Assembly (NCBI GenBank): GCA_946481315.1
Contig: CAMLMH010000013.1
Coordinates: forward strand, 1 to 64,000
DNA: 64,000 bases
Source: an uncultured Bacteriovorax sp.
Lineage (GTDB): Bacteria; Bdellovibrionota; Bacteriovoracia; Bacteriovoracales; Bacteriovoracaceae
Direction: 5' to 3'
Below, piece by piece: positions 61,263-64,000 of the stretch. Made by a program: the position numbers and the translations under genes. The notes beneath the pieces were generated by a model. The model was not told the origin of the DNA. It saw nothing but the letters and a program-made list of their open reading frames with translations, and did no database searches. Within the stretch, counting starts at the first letter, position 1. Every line of letters starts with the position of its first letter.

Positions 61263-63062
61263 CTATTCGTCCGTTGAGAGCACAGCCAGGAACGCTTCCT
61301 GGGGAACTTCCACTGATCCCACCATTTTCATGCGCTTCTTCCCTTCCTTCTGCTTCTCTAAAAGCTTACGTTTACGTGAAATATCTCCACCGTAGCATTT
61401 AGCCAGTACGTTTTTGCGAAGGGCCTTAACTGTTTCTCTGGCGACTATTTTAGCACCAATAGCCGCTTGGACCGCAACATCAAACTGTTGGCGATCAATT
61501 AATTTTTGCAATTTCTGCACAAGGTCACGACCTTTATAGAAAGCATTGTCGCGGTGACAAATAATAGATAACGCATCTACTTTGTCGCCATTGAGTAAAA
61601 TATCCACTTTAACCAGATCAGCGACGGCATAATCGGTGAACTCGTAGTCCATTGAAGCGTAACCTTTCGTCAATCCTTTTAATTTATCATAGAAATCGAA
61701 AACCATCTCAGATAGAGGAAGGGCATAGATGACCTGTACTCGATCTTCGGTGATATATTTTATCTGATCCTGCACTCCACGGCGTTCCTCACACAACGTG
61801 ATCATGCGGCCGACATATTCATTAGGTACATGAATGGATAGTTTAACCATTGGCTCGCTGACGGAATCAATTTCTCCCGGCTCCGGCATCTCACTAGGGT
61901 TTGAGATGGTAAGCTCTTCGCCGTTTGTTTTAAGAACTTTATAGCTAACTGAGGGTGCTGTTGAGATGAGGGCCAGACCAAATTCCCGTTCTAAACGTTC
62001 CTGAATGATATTCATGTGCAGAAGACCCAGAAATCCACAACGGAATCCAAATCCTAAAGCAGCTGAACTCTCCGGCTCATAAGTAAAAGAAGCATCGTTA
62101 AGAGCAAGTTTTTCTAGTGCTTCTTTCAGGTTTTCATAGTCTGTTGATTCGACCGGGAAAATCCCGCAGAAAACCATCGGTTTTACTTCCACATATCCCG
62201 GAAGGTTTGGAGTTTCTTTTTTGTTGGCATGAACCATAGTATCGCCAACAGAAACATCACGAATAGTTTTGATACCACAAATGACCATCCCTACTTCACC
62301 GGCAGTCAGTTCATCAAGTTCCGTAAAAAACGGTGAATTCACCGCTAAACGCAGAACTTCGTACTCCATTCCGGCATTTTTTAAAAATATTTTTTCGCGT
62401 TTTTTTAGTGTGCCTTCAACTACTCTCACCAGGATTACAACCCCCTGGTAAACATCAAACCAAGAATCAAAGATCAGACATTGCAGATCATTGGTTGATT
62501 TTCCGGTTGGATGCGGAATTTTTTTAACAATTTCTTCGAGTAAATTATCAATTCCAATACCACTTTTAGCCGAAACTTCGCAGGCTTCGCTGGTATCAAT
62601 TCCAATGATATCTTCAACTTCTTTTTTTACTCTTGGAGCATCAGCGTGAGGTAAATCGATTTTATTAATAACCGGCAGGATCTCCAGGTTGTTATCAATG
62701 GCCATATAAACGTTGGCCAGTGTCTGGGCCTCTACTCCCTGAGAAGCATCAACAACCAGCAAAGCACCATCACACGAAGCCAGCGAGCGGGAAACCTCAT
62801 AAGAGAAGTCAACGTGTCCCGGAGTATCGATTAGATTAAAATAATAGGTGTTGCCATCTTTCGCCTTATAAGGGATACGAACAGCCTGAGCTTTAATTGT
62901 GATACCGCGTTCGCGTTCCAGATCCATATTGTCGAGTAAACGGTCTTTTTTTTCCCGGTTACTTACGGCATTGGTGGCTTCCATGATACGATCGGCCAAA
63001 GTAGATTTACCGTGATCGATGTGGGCGATGATTGAAAAGTTGCGAATAAATCTTTGATCCAT
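61263..63062 (-). CDS. lepA: Translation elongation factor 4 LepA
   Basis: A 599-aa translational GTPase; the ATG at 63062 gives exactly the family length, while a TTG nine codons earlier is unlikely. G1 is [12 protein letters not shown]3 is [11 protein letters not shown]4 is INKIDLP, and the LepA-specific C-terminal domain has [11 protein letters not shown] and [24 protein letters not shown]4 back-translocates or remodels stalled ribosomes. It is divergent from the RNA methyltransferase gene. Confidence 0.97.
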   Translation of the reverse strand: MDQRFIRNFSIIAHIDHGKSTLADRIMEATNAVSNREKKDRLLDNMDLERERGITIKAQAVRIPYKAKDGNTYYFNLIDTPGHVDFSYEVSRSLASCDGALLVVDASQGVEAQTLANVYMAIDNNLEILPVINKIDLPHADAPRVKKEVEDIIGIDTSEACEVSAKSGIGIDNLLEEIVKKIPHPTGKSTNDLQCLIFDSWFDVYQGVVILVRVVEGTLKKREKIFLKNAGMEYEVLRLAVNSPFFTELDELTAGEVGMVICGIKTIRDVSVGDTMVHANKKETPNLPGYVEVKPMVFCGIFPVESTDYENLKEALEKLALNDASFTYEPESSAALGFGFRCGFLGLLHMNIIQERLEREFGLALISTAPSVSYKVLKTNGEELTISNPSEMPEPGEIDSVSEPMVKLSIHVPNEYVGRMITLCEERRGVQDQIKYITEDRVQVIYALPLSEMVFDFYDKLKGLTKGYASMDYEFTDYAVADLVKVDILLNGDKVDALSIICHRDNAFYKGRDLVQKLQKLIDRQQFDVAVQAAIGAKIVARETVKALRKNVLAKCYGGDISRKRKLLEKQKEGKKRMKMVGSVEVPQEAFLAVLSTDE

Positions 63063-63186
63063 AATCACTCTATCTCGTGGATTAACCAATTAAGCACTAA
63101 AAATAACAATAGCGAAGCATAACATCATAAGTTTAAAAATAGAATTGATAAGAGCGCCAAAAGATAAATATAAGAGATAAAACCGA
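63063..63186. other. Divergent intergenic region lepA / RNA methyltransferase
   Basis: 124 bp of AT-rich sequence. The plus-strand promoter candidate is listed separately. On the minus strand there is no clear box for lepA. Confidence 0.4.
63145..63174 (+). promoter_or_regulatory. Promoter candidate for the RNA methyltransferase
   Basis: TTGATA, 18 bp, TATAAG; each 5 of 6 to consensus. The ATG is 13 bp downstream of the -10, leaving a very short leader. Confidence 0.5.
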
Positions 63187-64000
63187 TGAAAAACAGTTAC
63201 AAAATTGAACATATTGACCCAATTGGACAAGGTGTCTCAAAGGCCGACGGCCTTGTTACCTTTATCAAAAAAACTCTCCCCGAAGAAACAGTTAGTGCAG
63301 AAATTTACTCCCAGAAAAAAGGTGTCCAGTTTGCCCGCCTGACCGGCATCGAATCTGCTTCACCCGATCGTATTGAACCGGCCTGTGTGCATTTTAATTC
63401 ATGCAATGGATGTGATTTTCAACATACCACCTATGAAAAAGAACTGGAATTTAAAGCGGCAGCTCTCAAGCGTCACTTGTTTAAATTTCCGGATGTTGCC
63501 ATTACTGTTCATGGAGCTAAACGCCGGCTGGGTTATCGTAACCGTTTACAGCTGCATTATGACCGCAACAAAAAACTTCTGGGACTAATGGATGAGAAAC
63601 TCAACATTGTTCCGGTTCCGGAATGCCTGATCACTGATGCTAGTGTCGCTTACGAATTACGGGCCCTTTATAGCGAAAATTCATGGCTGCGCATGCTGGG
63701 AAAACAGCCCCCCAAAGGACACATCGAGATCTATTCTAAAGATAAAGGTCAGGGGCATAATGTTCAGGTTTCCATTAATAAACCCTACGCTGACGGCGGT
63801 TTCACCCAGGTCAATCAGGAAATGAATGAATTCCTTAAAAGCTGGGTACAAAAAAAAGCCGAAGAAATTGTTCCGCCTAAATCGGTTATTTACGATTTAT
63901 TTGGAGGTAACGGCAATCTTTCAGCTAAGTTTCGCAATACCACAATCGTTGTGGACAAATACAGAAGAACTCCTGATCCGGTGGCACATCAGCGTTTTTT
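63187..64000 (+). CDS. TrmA/RlmD-type rRNA or tRNA uracil-5-methyltransferase (3' end outside window)
   Basis: The first 271 codons of a SAM-dependent uridine methyltransferase; the gene runs past the window. An N-terminal TRAM-like part (IDPIGQGVSKADGLVTF) is followed by a [4Fe-4S]-type Cys set CVHFNSCNGCDF near residue 67-79 and by the methyltransferase motif I YDLFGGNGNLS near residue 235. RlmD and RlmC (23S rRNA) and TrmA-like enzymes share this layout; which uridine is modified cannot be told from the partial sequence. The catalytic Cys near the C-terminus is not in the window. Confidence 0.85.

Noticed and set aside
1..64000. Mobile elements, prophage, CRISPR, rRNA or tRNA genes
   Set aside because: No transposase, integrase, Cas, array-like repeats or tRNA cloverleaf was recognised. 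Weak tRNA-like folds cannot be fully excluded without a covariance search.

Overview
The window is a stretch of chromosome of roughly 40% GC. It most likely comes from a predatory Bdellovibrionota bacterium, probably the Bacteriovorax/Peredibacter side of the group rather than Bdellovibrio itself. This is inferred from the order of the flagellar genes (flgB-flgC-fliE-fliF-fliG-fliH-fliI-fliJ-motE-like-fliK-flgD-flagellar operon protein-flgE), the gram-negative envelope genes (Mla-type transporter, heptosyltransferase-like and WaaE-like enzymes, Mpl), the many secreted hydrolases and lipoproteins, and the base composition. No rRNA, tRNA, insertion sequence, prophage or CRISPR array was seen, and no gap between genes exceeds about 210 bp.

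Layout. (1) 1-14317, minus strand: a basal-body, export-apparatus and hook operon, headed by a secreted TPR protein and a sigma-54-activator-like AAA+ protein with decayed active-site motifs. (2) 14571-17411, plus: a lipoprotein gene translationally chained to mlaE-mlaF-mlaD. (3) 17467-23025, minus: a secreted clan-CD (caspase/legumain-like) protease candidate, a canonical NtrC-type response regulator, small envelope proteins and metK with a structured leader. (4) 23155-26288, minus: a SleB-like wall hydrolase candidate and mpl (peptidoglycan recycling). (5) 26392-32896, plus: a four-gene operon of an ADP-ribosyltransferase-like lipoprotein, a nucleoside-phosphorylase-like lipoprotein, an IucA/IucC-like lipoprotein and an alpha/beta hydrolase. 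The three lipoproteins also share a short C-terminal Cys-containing tail. This is the most striking accessory region. (6) 32990-45072: housekeeping and hydrolase genes (serine hydrolase, prolyl oligopeptidase, ppdK, glyS, MsbA-like exporter, recO with a small DExH helicase). (7) 44635-46053: a divergent ECF sigma / anti-sigma / periplasmic coiled-coil module with a mirror-image promoter pair. (8) 46059-61250: rsmE, nfu, sugar transferases for the cell surface, a LysR-FUSC pair with an inverted-repeat operator candidate, a secreted protein-glutaminase-like enzyme with a small secreted partner, a nitrilase-family amidase, ugd and an SPFH protein. (9) 61263-64000: lepA and, divergently, a TrmA/RlmD-type RNA methyltransferase that runs off the window.

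How they fit together: the window combines motility, envelope lipid and LPS maintenance, wall turnover and envelope stress sensing with several secreted enzymes that could act on prey or on the predator's own surface. All functions come from reading motifs in the translated sequence. No database search was run.
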